Source: Congeria kusceri (lineage: Eukaryota > Mollusca > Bivalvia > Myida > Dreissenidae). Taken from it: a stretch of DNA of 64,000 bases. The notes under the pieces are model-generated. The model was not told the DNA's origin. It saw nothing but the letters and a program-made list of their open reading frames with translations, and did not search any database. Positions 1 to 12,163 of this stretch are shown here, piece after piece (the first letter of the stretch is position 1; the number at the start of each line of letters is the position of its first letter). A program made the translations under genes and the position numbers. The DNA lies in the NCBI GenBank assembly GCA_027627225.1, contig JAPFQT010000150.1:461001-525000 (forward strand). The letters run 5' to 3'.

Positions 1-431
1 CCAATTAATTTAGTATTTTGTAATTGTATTATCATATACAAATATAATTAATGAAATGGTCGAATGATAAAATATTGTATATGACCGATGTAATGGCTAA
101 GCACATGATTAACGCCTGTTGTACTAGATTAACTATCTCATGCCGCACAATGATTCTGATGGGGCGCATTTGCAAAAAAGGGTAACTTTGTACAGTTTAC
201 AATGTCTCCATTTGGTTTTTGCTGTCTTATATCCAATACCAGATGATTTGCACTGACAATCATTCCAATGCCTGGTGTGTATTTTCAACATATTGGTGTA
301 GTCAGTTAATGTCACACATTTCCACATACCCCTTTTAATACAGTACATCACATTCCATTTATTCGGCTACATTTTGCTAAGTTTTCCCAGCAAATTGTAA
401 GACTCTGTTCCTGTTTAGTGTTTATGTTGAC

Positions 432-640
432 ATGACCCTCCTTTTCCCCCTTTCATGCTTGTTTCTATCCTTTCCTTTCTTCATTTCCTTTCTTGCTTCC
501 TTCCTTTTGTTCCTTCGTATCTTTGTTTGCTCTTTTCCTTTTCTTGTATGCTTCCTTGCATGCTTCCTTCATTTATTCCGTCTTTCCTTCCTTTATTCCG
601 TTTTCGTTCTTTTTTCTCTTCTTTTCGTTCGCGTCTACGC
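432..640. repeat. pyrimidine-rich low-complexity tract
   Basis: Imperfect TTCC/TTCTTT microsatellite on the plus strand. It produces leucine/phenylalanine/serine-rich open frames that are not genes. Confidence 0.7.
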
Positions 641-800
641 TGACATCTTAGTTACAGCGACAACTACCGACGTATCATTTCATACTCGCACGGTTTGACA
701 TCGAGCTACTCAACTAAATAACCTATTTGTATTGGTTTCCGACGATTTCACGCACTTTTACAAAATTACCTTTTCTTAACTAGATCGTTTCCTATTACAG

Positions 801-873
801 GTGCAGTGTCTGTGACCGCGTCTTCAACGATGACTTCTACCTGGAGATGCATATGAAGTCGCATTCCGCATAG
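801..873 (+). CDS. terminal exon of a C2H2 zinc-finger protein (partial)
   Basis: A good 3' splice site (pyrimidine-rich tract then CCTATTACAG, ending at 800) is followed by an open frame that opens with the third base of a split codon. It encodes one C2H2 finger, C-x2-C-x12-H-x3-H (CSVCDRVF... HMKSH), then Ser-Ala and a TAG at 871-873. The residues between the second Cys and first His include the Phe and Leu expected in the finger core. This would be the 3' end of a nuclear DNA-binding protein whose other exons lie before the window or in its first 800 bases, where I could not recognise them. A single finger cannot name the family. Seen: splice site and finger. Inferred: that it is transcribed. 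Confidence 0.6.
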
Positions 874-1004
874 ACTGGGAGAACCACGAGTGAAATCTTC
901 GGTGAGATCGTGGACAGCAAAAACATCTGGAGTCATACAAATGAACATTTCCAAGTGATCGCTGGATATCCAACCTACAAACAGATCGGGGATAGAGCTA
1001 GTGA

Positions 1005-1215
1005 GATATTAAATGGGCAGTGTTGCGTCTAAGCAGGGGAATGAGATATTAAAGGGGCAGTGTGGCGTCTAAGCAGGGGGAATGAGATATTAAAGGGGCT
1101 ATGTTGCGTCTAAGCAGGGGGAATTAGATATTAAATTGGCAGTGCGGAGGTTTAACAGGGGATGTGGTGTTTAAACAGGCGGAACAAGGTATTAAAATGG
1201 CAGTGTGGCATCTAA
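1005..1215. repeat. minisatellite, about 42-bp unit
   Basis: About five imperfect copies of a unit beginning GAGATATTAAAGGGGCAGTG and ending TCTAAGCAGGGGGAAT; the later copies decay. Confidence 0.75.
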
Positions 1216-3760
1216 GATGGCAGATTATGCAAAATTTAAAAAAAAAAGACGTTATATATCTGTGAACTGAGCAAAATATTTTAATAGATAAAATGATTAC
1301 TTTGTATATTTTTGCAATCTATGTGAAGTATATATTTTAAAAAGCAAAAGAACTGATTCTATCTTTAGGTATCTTAAGGTTTATTCATATAAATGAAACA
1401 AACATATTTTTGTACTTTTTCATTGATTTGTTCGGTTACTAATATTGTAAACATTATGCAACTTATTAAGTACCAGGCGCAATTATTAAACTTCATTTTG
1501 ACCCTTTGTTTTATTAATTGTACAATCCTTGTCTATTCTAGGATAACTTCGTATAAGAAGCTTCTAGGTTTCATATCCTATATTGTCCATCAATTTAGTA
1601 CATTTCCTGATGTAGCAATTGCTGCTATTATTCTAATTTTTTTACCTGTATTATGAATAGTAGGAAACAAAGTTAATGTTAATAATATCAATAATTTTTA
1701 ACAATTAAAACACAATAACATTTAAAGAGTTAAAGTTCAAAGGATCCTGCCAGGGCTTCCATTAAGGGAAGTTTGGGAGTAATTTACTCCGAATTTTCGT
1801 CACAGGATTTCCATAATTGCAGACATGGAAGTTGCAGAACTTCAAAAATTTCAGCCATGGAAGTTCGATCATGTAATGAACAAGTTCGAAGAAAAAATAA
1901 GTAATTTATCTAAATGTTAACCTCTTTCACTGAATAAATTGGTATATAAACACTTTATGAAAAAGATCTGGCCTTAAAACACCTTGAATTGTAAACATTA
2001 CTAAATTTCATTTCTGAAATGCTCAGGACTTGTGTAGCGCAATACTGTCAAAACTTCCAAATATTATGAGCAAAACTTTCAAAATCAGAAGCCATGAAGT
2101 TCAAACTTCAGTTTTCAAAAGTTAATGAAAGCCATGTCCTGTCATTGACTGTAATGGATTAGTATTCAAGAACGAACGGTACTATAATCAATAATAACTT
2201 CAATAATTATGTAGTTTTACAGTTATTTGGTGCATTGTGTTTTAAGGCCTTTAACCAAAAATTGTTTCTTCACATTAGTTATCTGACTTACATATACAGC
2301 TGTACATTGTTAGTTGTTTTGTTGTGATGCAAGTTGCCTATATGTACCGGTATAAGTAACATTAATCCGTCTTTCATAGTGCTTTTGTCTTTTATGTTTA
2401 TTTATGACTAACATGTTCAGTATAAAAGATTTTTAATTTTTGCATTCAATCACATGTATTTACAGTTCGTAAAAATGCAAGTGCTTACAGTTATAAACAT
2501 GGACTAATCGATATATGTAAATTAATCGATTTATAAAGACAGACGATCGCAGCTTGTTCATAATCAGAAAATCACCATTCTCTCTATTTTCACTCAATGG
2601 TTTATTCCCTCGTTATCAACAAAATTTAAACCGACTAGTTTTCCATCATTATTACATCAACATTAATGTACACTATATCCAAACTACTTACTAATATGTA
2701 CAACACCTGATCATAAATTAATTAACTATTTTATGATTGTTAAACAGGCACTGCATGATTTTGTACGAACATCATAATATAATGTAAAAATATACATAGA
2801 TTCTAGTGCTGACAGTATATTTTAAAATTATATGATTCATGTTGAAAATAACCCATCTTCAGAAATGCGTATTGAGAGAGGAATTTAAAACTAAAATAAT
2901 ACATCGCTGCACAGCGAACTATTATGTACGTGTATATACAGAATCTAGACTAGTCTACTCGACTTTTAGCGCATGTGCAGTTTTTACTTTCTCATTCCAA
3001 ACCGAATGTTATTGAAGCCGTTGCAGTAGGAAATACTTAGGATTTATTTTGCATGCTTCGATAAGAAATGTAGTTTTGTCGAATTTGTGGGTAACGAAAG
3101 AGACCTGAAATATATCTATGAAAATCAGACAGTCCCTCTTTAAGTGAAATTATGAAATGTTTTCCATTGCAGCACGACTACTCTAAACATACGCATAATT
3201 AATCATGTTCATTTCATACACATGTTTTAATTATCATTTCAGTGAATTAATGTTTTTACCTTTCCGTATGTTTCATATGCATAATGTAACTTAATGTTCC
3301 ATAATTAAACATTGTCATGTAAACTCACGTGTATAGTTATTTTTACTGTAAAGTTACACTTTGCCATTTTATACCATTAACAATTTCACCTTATAAATGA
3401 GATAAACATGGTAGCAACTACAAAGTAGTTTATACATACGGATAATATGCCAGACTTTGCCCATTTCATGTAAAATCGCATGGTTTAATTATCATTACAG
3501 ACAAATTAAATTGTGTGAAACATTGATTGTCAGCGTTCTGTGAAATGTCAGTGTACATGATTGCCATAACACATTCCCTTCTACAGTCTGTCTGTATTCT
3601 GAAGACTAAAATCAGTGTACGACAAATCCGTACCCGGAGCTACCAATAATTTCCATTGGGCTACTAAAATGTCAAACCGCAAGCCCACATGGCTACTTAA
3701 GCTGTTTTAATTGTCTGCATTAATTATTGTTTAATATGTATAGAAGTATTATATATCAGG
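1216..3760. other. AT-rich non-coding stretch
   Basis: No supported exon, RNA gene or strong repeat. The open frame at 1393-1656 is AT-rich, has no domain signature and no flanking splice signals. Confidence 0.5.
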
Positions 3761-3875
3761 CGTGTTGTGGGAAAACCGGGATTACTGCATAGGCGTAAAG
3801 TGTCGTCCCGGAACAGCCTGTGCAGTCCCCACAGGCTGATCCGGGACAACAGTTTATGCTTTTCCCACAATACGC
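3761..3875. mobile_element. small palindromic (snap-back) element
   Basis: Outer arms CGTGTTGTGGGAAAA and TTTTCCCACAATACG are near-perfect inverted repeats. The inside is also palindromic, centred on CCTGTG...CACAGG, with GTCGTCCCGGA mirrored by TCCGGGACAAC. No coding capacity. This is the form of a non-autonomous foldback or MITE-like element. Confidence 0.6.
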
Positions 3876-4340
3876 ATCATATAAAATATAATGTAAAATA
3901 TATTTCTTAAATAATTAATAAAGATTATTCTAATCATCCTGAACACGTTGGAAAAGATTATTCATATTTCTGAAATAATTTTAGAACTATATTGTTTACT
4001 GTGTGATTCATGTAAAACGTATTGGGCTAGTAGGGCTACTGTTGAAACATTCTGGTAGCCCAGTGGGCTACCTGCAAATTTTAAAATTTGTTGGACACTG
4101 TAAATGTATGTTGTCATGATGTTTAATCAAATGCCATTGCCTCATGTTACATTACCATTTCATTAGATTACCTTCGCATTTTGTCATTTTGTGACTTTAA
4201 CCCTGCATGATGTTTTATTACCTTGCAATGTTTTACGTTTTGTTACATTACCATTTCTTTGCATGGTACATTACGATCGCATTGCCTGATATTAATTATG
4301 CATAAGTTAAAATACTATTTGATTTAGTAAAATTACCATA
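3876..4340. other. non-coding stretch, no gene seen
   Basis: AT-rich sequence. Its last part has decayed units of the adjoining satellite (ACATTACCAT variants), so the array probably once began further left. Confidence 0.45.
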
Positions 4341-6592
4341 GCATTATGTTTACTGGTAGTTCCATTGTATTTTGTAACATTACCATTGCTTTATGGCACA
4401 TTACCATTGTGATTTTTTGCACATTACCATTGTGCTTTATGGCAAATTACCATAGTTCGTTATGGCACATTACCATTGTGCATTATGGCACATTACCATT
4501 ATGCTTTAAGGCACATTACCATTGCTTTATGGCACATTACCATTGCTCTATGGCAAATTACCATTGTGCTTTATGGCACATTACCATTGTGCTTTATGGC
4601 ACACTACTATTGTGCTTTATGGCAAATTACCATTGTGCTTTATGGCAAATTACCATTGTGTATTATGGCACATTACCATTGTGCTTTACGGCCTATTACC
4701 ATTGTGCTTTATGGCACATTACCATTGTGCTTTATGGCACATTACCATTGCGCTTTATGGCACATTACCATTGTGCTTTATGGCACATTACCATTGTGCT
4801 TTATGGCACATTACCATTGTGCTTTATGGCACATTACCATTGTGAATTATGACACATTACCATTGTGCTTTATGGCAAATTACCATCGTGCTTTATGGCA
4901 AATTACCATTGATTTATGGCACATTACCATTGCTCTATGGCAAATTACCATTGTGCTTTATGGCACATTACCATTGTGCTTTATGGCACATTACTATTGT
5001 GCATTATGGCACATTACCATTGTGCTTTACGGCCTATTACCATTGTGCTTTATGGCACATCACCATTGTGTTTTATGGCACATTAATATTGTGCTTTATA
5101 GCACATTACCATTGCTTTATGGCACATTACCATTGCTTTATGGCACATTACCATTGTGCTGTATGGCACATTACCATTGTGCTTTATAGCACATTACCAT
5201 TGCTTTATGGCACATTTCCATTGTGCTTTATGGCACATTGCCATTGTGCTTTATGGCACATTAATATTGTGCTTTATGGCACATTACCATTGTGCTTTAT
5301 GGCACATTAATATTGTGCTTTATGGCACATTACCATTGTGCTTTAAGGCACACTACCATTGCTTTATCGCACATTAACATTGTGCTTTATGGCACATTAC
5401 CATTGTGCTTTATGGCACATTACCATTGTGCTTTAAGGCACATTACCATTGTGCTTTATGGCACATTACCATTGTGCATTATGGCACATTACCATTGTGC
5501 TTTATGGCACATTACCATTGTACATTATGGCACATTACCATTGTGCTTTATGGCACATTACCATTGTGCTTTTTTGCACATTACCATTGTGCTTTATGGC
5601 ACATTAATATTGTGCTTTATGGCACATTACCATTGCTTTATGGCACATTACCATTGCTTTATGGCACATTACCATTGTTCGTTATGGCACATTACCATTG
5701 TGCTTTATGGCACATTACCATTGCTTTATGGCACATTACCATTGCGCTTTATGGCACATTACCATTGTTCGTTATGGCACATTACCGTTGTGCTTTATGG
5801 CACATTACCATTGTGCTTTAAGGCACATTACCATTGTGCTTTATGGCAAATTACCATTGTGCTTTATGGCAAATTACCATTGCTTTATGGCACATTACCA
5901 TTGCTCTATGGCAAATTACCATTGTGCTTTATGGCACATTACCATTGTGATTTATGGCACATTACTATTGTGCATTATGGCACATTACGATTGTGCTTTA
6001 CGGCCTATTACCATTGTGCTTTATGGCACATCACCATTGTGCTTTATGGCACATTAATATTGTGCTTTATGGCACATTACCATTGCTTTATGGCACATTA
6101 CCATTGCTTTATGGCACATTAACATTGTGCTTTTTGGCACATTACCATTGTGCTTTATGGCACATTACCATTGCTTTATGGCACATTACCATTGTGCTTT
6201 ATGGCAAATTACCATTGTGCTTTATGGCACATTAATATTGTGCTTTATGGCACATTACCATTGTGCTTTATGGCACATTACCATTGCTTTATGGCACATT
6301 ACCATTGTGCTTTATGGCACATTACCATTGTGCTATATGACACATTACCATTGTGCTTTATGGCACATTACCATTGTGCTTTGTGGCACATTAATATTGT
6401 GCTTTATGGCACATTACCATTGTGCTTTATGGCACATTTCCATTGCTTTATGGCACATTACCATTGTGCTTTATGGCACATTACCATTGTGCTTTATGGC
6501 ACATTACCATTGCTTTATGGCACATTACCATTATATTTTGTAACATTACCATTGCTTTATGGCACATTACCATTGTATTTGGTTAAATAATT
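4341..6592. repeat. large satellite array, 23-bp unit with 20-bp variants
   Basis: About 100 head-to-tail copies of CTTTATGGCACATTACCATTGTG, mixed with shorter units lacking three bases and variants with AATTACCAT, ATTAATATTG or CGGCCTATTACC. The unit has no stop codon in any plus-strand frame, so long overlapping Leu/His/Cys-rich frames run through it. They are a by-product of unit composition, not genes. Confidence 0.95.
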
Positions 6593-7085
6593 ATATGCAT
6601 TACATTTTGTTAACTGTATTATTTTAAAATGCCATTGGCTTTTTTAAAATTACCATTGGCTTTTGATGGTAATCACCTTCTTGTAAATAAGTAAAATTGA
6701 CATTGTTCGACATACTGTCTGTATATAGGTGCATCTCTGTAGATAATAGTTGTTTTTGTGTGCCATATGAAATACATGTACGCTGTATACAAAGGTTACA
6801 TAGAAAATCCAGTGTTCAAGTTGTTTGGTGATCCGTTTTGTTTTGCCTTGTACGTTTTATTCTGAATCAAAATTTAGATTTGCTGCTTATATGTACATGT
6901 CAACCAAAAAAATCTTACTGACATCTAAACATTGTAGCAGTTAAAAGAACAATGTATAGACTATGAGCAGTCTGTAGCAATGTATGAATCAACAATCGAT
7001 TTAAAGAAATAATTAAATTATTTCCTTCAAGACAATCATTCGTTGTCCCCCCATTCTTGGTGATACTTCTTTGTACGTTCAACAT
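6593..7085. other. non-coding stretch, no gene seen
   Basis: AT-rich with one or two decayed relics of the preceding satellite near 6640-6680. Nothing else recognised. Confidence 0.4.
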
Positions 7086-7525
7086 GCTGAGCTCAGTTTT
7101 TTTGTTGATATGAATACAGATGCCACTGCTGGTGTCATAGTTTATGTCAATATTAATGTCATCGTAGATGTAATCGCAGATGTCATAGTGTATGTCATTG
7201 TTGATGTGACTGCTGATGTCATAATTTATGTCATTGTTGATGTCATAATTTATGTCAGTGTTGATGTCATTGCTGATGTCATATTTAATGTCATCGCCGA
7301 TGACACAGTGTATGTCAAAGTTGATGTCATCGCTGATGTCACAATTTATGCCAATGTTGATGTCATAGTTTATCTCAATGTTGATAAATCGCTGATGCCA
7401 TAATTTATGTCAATGTTGACATCATTGTTGATGTCATACTTTATGTCAATAAATGATGTCATCGCTCATATTTTATGTCAGTGTTGATGTTATTTTTTGA
7501 TGTCATCGCTGATACCATACTTTAC
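7086..7525. repeat. minisatellite, about 18-bp unit (36-bp pairs)
   Basis: Tandem GTTGATGTCAT / AGTTTATGTCAAT modules in alternation. The unit is a multiple of 3 and gives a Val/Asp/Ile-rich open frame with no domain features. I treat it as non-coding. Confidence 0.8.
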
Positions 7526-8110
7526 AATGTCCATGTTACTTCAATGTTGCCAGTATATTCTTATTCTGTTGCCAGTGTAGTGTGTACATTGTAGGACCGT
7601 TAGCCAAATGCTAGTTTAGTTTTAATGTACATGGTATAAATTTTGGCCTTCTGCTTTTACTGTTAAATTGTTTAGCGGAACGTACATATGCTAAAATCAA
7701 AAGTAATATATTTTAATTATTTCAGTTAGTTTTTAAAAAAATAAAACTTGGGGCTTTTGTCGCTCATGTTTTTTTCGTGATATTTCAAGCTAGTGTACCT
7801 ATTTAGGAAACTTAAATATAAATATAATGTTCATCCTTATTTATTTTTTTTGTTCGTTTTGAGTTATATGGGCACGTCTGTATATACAAACAAAAACTAG
7901 TCGATGTTGTGATTACAAATGATTTGGTTATACACTGAAAACTAATATAAAAAAAACAGCAACTATAAAACTGTTGTTTGTTATGTCGTGTACTTGTCTG
8001 TTATTTGGTTATGCAGTTATCTTGTTTTCTGAGTTTGCGCTAGCGGTACTAATAGAACTGAATCTCTTGCGCTTATTTCCTGTGTAGAATAAGTAATGTT
8101 TCAGTTTGAA
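7526..8110. other. non-coding stretch, no gene seen
   Basis: AT-rich sequence without recognisable exons or repeats. Confidence 0.4.
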
Positions 8111-9240
8111 ACCTTTGAAGTTAACCAACCGTGGTGTCTTAAGAACAGAACCAAAACTGTGGTGTCTTAAAAAGTCCACGAACCAGTATCATGACGTCTT
8201 AAATGTTAAATTACCAGTACTGTGGTGTCTTAATAGTTAACGAACCATACCATGGCGTCCTAAAAGTTAAATAACCAGTACCATGACGTCGTAAAAGTTA
8301 TTAAAAAAAACAGTACCATGACGTCGTAAAAGTTAAGTAACCAGTACCGTGACGTGGTAAAAGTTAAATTACCAGTACCATGACGTCGTTGAAGTTAAAT
8401 AACCAGTACTGTGGTGTACTCAAGCCAACGAACCAGTACCATGACGTCTTAATAGTAACAAAAAACAGTACTGTGGTGTACTCAAAGTTAAATAACCAGT
8501 ACTGTGGTGTACTCAAAGTTAAATAACCAGTACTGTGGTGTACTCAAAGCCAACGAACCAGTATCATGACGTCTTAAAAGTAAAAAAAAAACAGTACTGT
8601 GGTGTACTCAAAGTTAAATAACCAGTACTGTGGTGTACTCAAAGTTAAATAACCAGTACTGTGGTGTACTCAAAGCCAACGAACCACTACCATGACGTCT
8701 TAAAAGTAAAAAAAAACAACAGTACTGTGGTGTACTCAAAGTTAAATAACCAGTACTGTGGCGTCTTAAACGTTTACAAACCAGTATCATGACGTCTTAA
8801 CAGTTAAAGAACCAGTAATGGGTTATCTTAAAAGTTAAATAACTAGTACCATAACGACTTAAAAGTTAAAGAACCAGAACTGTGGCGTCTTAAACGGTAA
8901 AAAACACAGTACTGGGGCGTCTTAAAAGTAAAATAACAAGTACCATGGCGTCGTAGAAGTTAAAGAACCAGTACTGTGTAGTCTTGAAAGTTAAATAACC
9001 AGTACCATAACGACTTTAAAGTTAAACAACCAGTACTGTGCCGTCCTAAAGGTAAAAGAAGCAGTACAGTTGCGTCTTCAAGTTAAATAACCAGTACCAT
9101 GACGTCTTAGAAAGTTAAAGAACTAGTACTGTGGCGTCTTAAAAGTTAAATAACCAGTACGATGGTGTCTTAAAAGTTAAATAACCATGCAGTACCATGG
9201 CGTCCTAAAAATTATATAGCCAGTTTCATGGCGTTTTCAA
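8111..9240. repeat. minisatellite array, about 31-bp unit
   Basis: Roughly 35 copies of AGTTAAATAACCAGTAC followed by TGTGGTGTCTTAA or CATGACGTCTTAA. Two main variants alternate in blocks ('TGTGGTGTACTCAA' and 'CATGACGTCTTAA'), including a repeated higher-order block between about 8460 and 8720. Confidence 0.9.
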
Positions 9241-9542
9241 ACTTTTAAGAAACAGCACTGCAATCCACATTGTTGTATATATTGATCATATTGCACAGGC
9301 TTATGTCTATAAACATAATGAATAAACCATGCAGTAGTTTTATTTTCAAAGTATTCACTGTACAATTATATGTAATTAAGAATAGTAATATTTAGCTAAT
9401 TAATATTTTAGTCACCGGTGTGCGTGAATGCGGAACCTCGGGAACGCATTTAGTCTAAATAAAAACAAAACCAACATTGTTTGGCTTGAGGCTATTGTAA
9501 ACCGTATTTCGACATTTAATTATTGAAAATGTAATATAGATT

Positions 9543-9755
9543 TACGCCGCGTTTACATGATTCCGTATCCGTATAAAAATCGAACACATTGAAAATCGTT
9601 GGACCGGTTCCATGTCTCCCTATCCGTATCCGCATGTGCTTGTCCGTATAGTGCCTCCATATAGAATCGCTCGCTGAGCGATTTTATGCGGATACGGACA
9701 GCATACGGACGCCATGGAGCAAGACGAAAGGGCAATGTGCGTGCTGTGTAAACTA
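9543..9755. repeat. probable short interspersed element with inverted motifs
   Basis: Bounded by GTTTACA near 9549 and TGTAAAC near 9748, with internal TCCGTATCCG and CGGATACGGAC in inverted orientation. A related GGATACGG...GGATCCGTATAAGG segment recurs near 10017-10100. Coding capacity is absent; family unknown. Confidence 0.35.
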
Positions 9756-10212
9756 TTTTAAAATATAGATATTTACTTATATATTATAAATAGTACGCAA
9801 TTTGTTAAATGCTAACAAATTAAAAGGAATTTGCTGAATTTGAAAAATAAACATGCTGTAAAATGTAGAGACTTCGTTGGCATTGGTTAAATAATCATTA
9901 ATTGTAGAGAATTTGTTTTTATTTCACTGCAATATCTAGCACTAAAAATGAAAATGCTCGTCTAATATTGACATTTTGATAGTCTCAGAATCAAACAGGA
10001 AGACATTAATAAACACACGGATACGGCTGCATGGAAACGGTATTCCGATGTGAAATTTTGCGGATACGTATGCTGATTCGGATCCGTATAAGGATATGAA
10101 CACATGCATTTCGTTCGAAAAATTATTTATTCGTTGAATTTCCACGTTTGTTTAATATGCTATGAAATAAATTTTTCGAGGATTGTGTTACACTGAGTAT
10201 TATTTAGACAAC

Positions 10213-10330
10213 AATATACGGCAGAGCTGGGCCGGGCATCTATAATCGGCCCGCTGCCGATATAACGGCCAGAGGGCCGTTACACGGCTAGGGCCGATTA
10301 TAGACGCCCGGCCCAGCTCTACCGTATATT
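10213..10330. mobile_element. GC-rich palindromic element
   Basis: A 40-bp arm (10213-10252, AATATACGGCAGAGCTGGGC...) is repeated inverted at 10291-10330 with about two mismatches. The 38-bp spacer itself contains ACGGCC...GGCCGT. The GC content is far above the AT-rich flanks, and the single strand would form a near-complete hairpin. Confidence 0.7.
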
Positions 10331-12163
10331 ATCGTTTATAATACATATTATCCTGTCACACGAAAAGAATCATGTTACTTTCTTTATTACACAAAATGTT
10401 AACAAAAAACAAACTTTCCGTACTTTTATTCAACTAATTACGCAATACGTGACGCAATTCTAACGAATGACGTAATTTATAAACAGAAAAACAATGACGA
10501 AACAAACCAGTTTTAGCTGGACTCTCAGTTTTTTTGTGACAACGATTATGTCGTGTTTGGTTTTATTTTTTAGTAAAATACACTACATTTAGTTTAATAA
10601 ATCGTGCATGGACGAATTCTGAATGATGAATGTGTCAAATGGATAAATAATATATTTTGAGACTTTGAATCGGAATGAAATCTAACGTTCTGACCAGTAA
10701 TTGCACTTTCGTAAATCGTGTTTCTGGTCAGAATGGTTCATATGCAATTAATATCATGATTGTTAAAAATTAAGGCTTATGGATACAAGAAAACGGAATT
10801 GAAGTGCTGACATTATTGTTGGAAGCAATGGATTGAAATTGAGGTACAGTAAAAGTTTCCGATCTGTTCAAGTTTGTTCAGTGAATCTTTTTCTCAAACT
10901 CAAAGATGCATTGGCTATATAGATCCTCTATATATTTAATCAATTTAACTACAAATTCCGTTAATATTCTGTATTTGCATTTTCGGATTTAACCGTTTGA
11001 TTTTGACTAAATACGCCGTTCGTTGTCGGTGACGTCGCGATCGGATTCTCTTCGATTATCGAAAAATCGGCCGCGGCCAATTATATTATATCGGCTCAGC
11101 GGACCCGCGTAACGGTCCGTAATCGACGTCAAATTGCTACTATTTTTAGTAACAATATGTATTATTAGTCGTTAAAACTATTATTTAAAGGAATCAAACA
11201 AGTCTTTAGCTAAACAATTTTACCAGCTTTTTTAGCAATATTTACAGTTCAAACTTTCGAAAATGTAAACGAAGCAAACTTAAAACATGCCATTATTATA
11301 ATCTTCTGACCTGGCAAGTAGAAACGTCCTTAAAAAGTGCTCGATTTTTGTTATAGAATATTTGTACGAATCCAATGATAATCGGCAATCATCTCAATAT
11401 ATTGTCTTTCTAGAAACGAGACCCCGTATCCAGTTGCTTAATTATACAATTTTGTAACGACCGTTAACATTTGCAAAGTGTTCTATGTTTGTATGTATTT
11501 AAGTTTATTTGAAGGAATTATCTTTTTTTTCATCAATTTTATTACGACAGAAATGTTTCACATCAAAAGTTTGAAAACTAATATACATATGTATAATATT
11601 GGTACTGTTTATAAGACGTTATCGCGATTCGACATTCCCGTTACATTTAGTGCTTAGAGAGGTAGAAAAAAAGCAACAAATACTTATTGGGAATATGTGT
11701 TAATACTATTTCTACAATAAAAAGATAAAAAACATTCTTTATTCGATCACAGTTCATAAGACAGCTGATCTATAAGATTGAAAAAGTTCTATCACAGCGA
11801 GATAATTACCAATAATATTTACTGGGTTGCCTTACTGTGACAATCAACGTGTTCAACAATTTCAAATACATCCTCTTTCAATGTAACGATGGTTATTCGG
11901 GAATTTTGAGAAATTATTAATTATTTTTGTTCATAGTGGACCAAAACTGGTATAATTTTAAAAGTGTAAGCTCGAGAATAATAGAAACTAAAGTTCAAAA
12001 ATTAATAACGACCAGTCATATCACGCGTCGAAACGCGGTAACCATAGCAAAAAACATCCAACAAACCTTATTCGTTTACTCGCATGAGTACAAAATGCAA
12101 ATATATACAACTGTCTTAATATAACCGTGAGGTCATCTTATAAAGGTGATGCATTCACACAGT
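10331..12163. other. non-coding stretch, no gene seen
   Basis: Mostly AT-rich. A short CpG-rich island at about 11015-11130 stands out but has no recognisable exon. Confidence 0.4.

Noticed and set aside
4346..6590. Overlapping open frames of 73-276 codons rich in Leu, His, Cys
   Set aside because: All are translations of the 23-bp satellite; no start context, domain or splice signals.
7071..7403. 110-codon Val/Asp/Ile-rich frame
   Set aside because: Translation of the 18-bp minisatellite.
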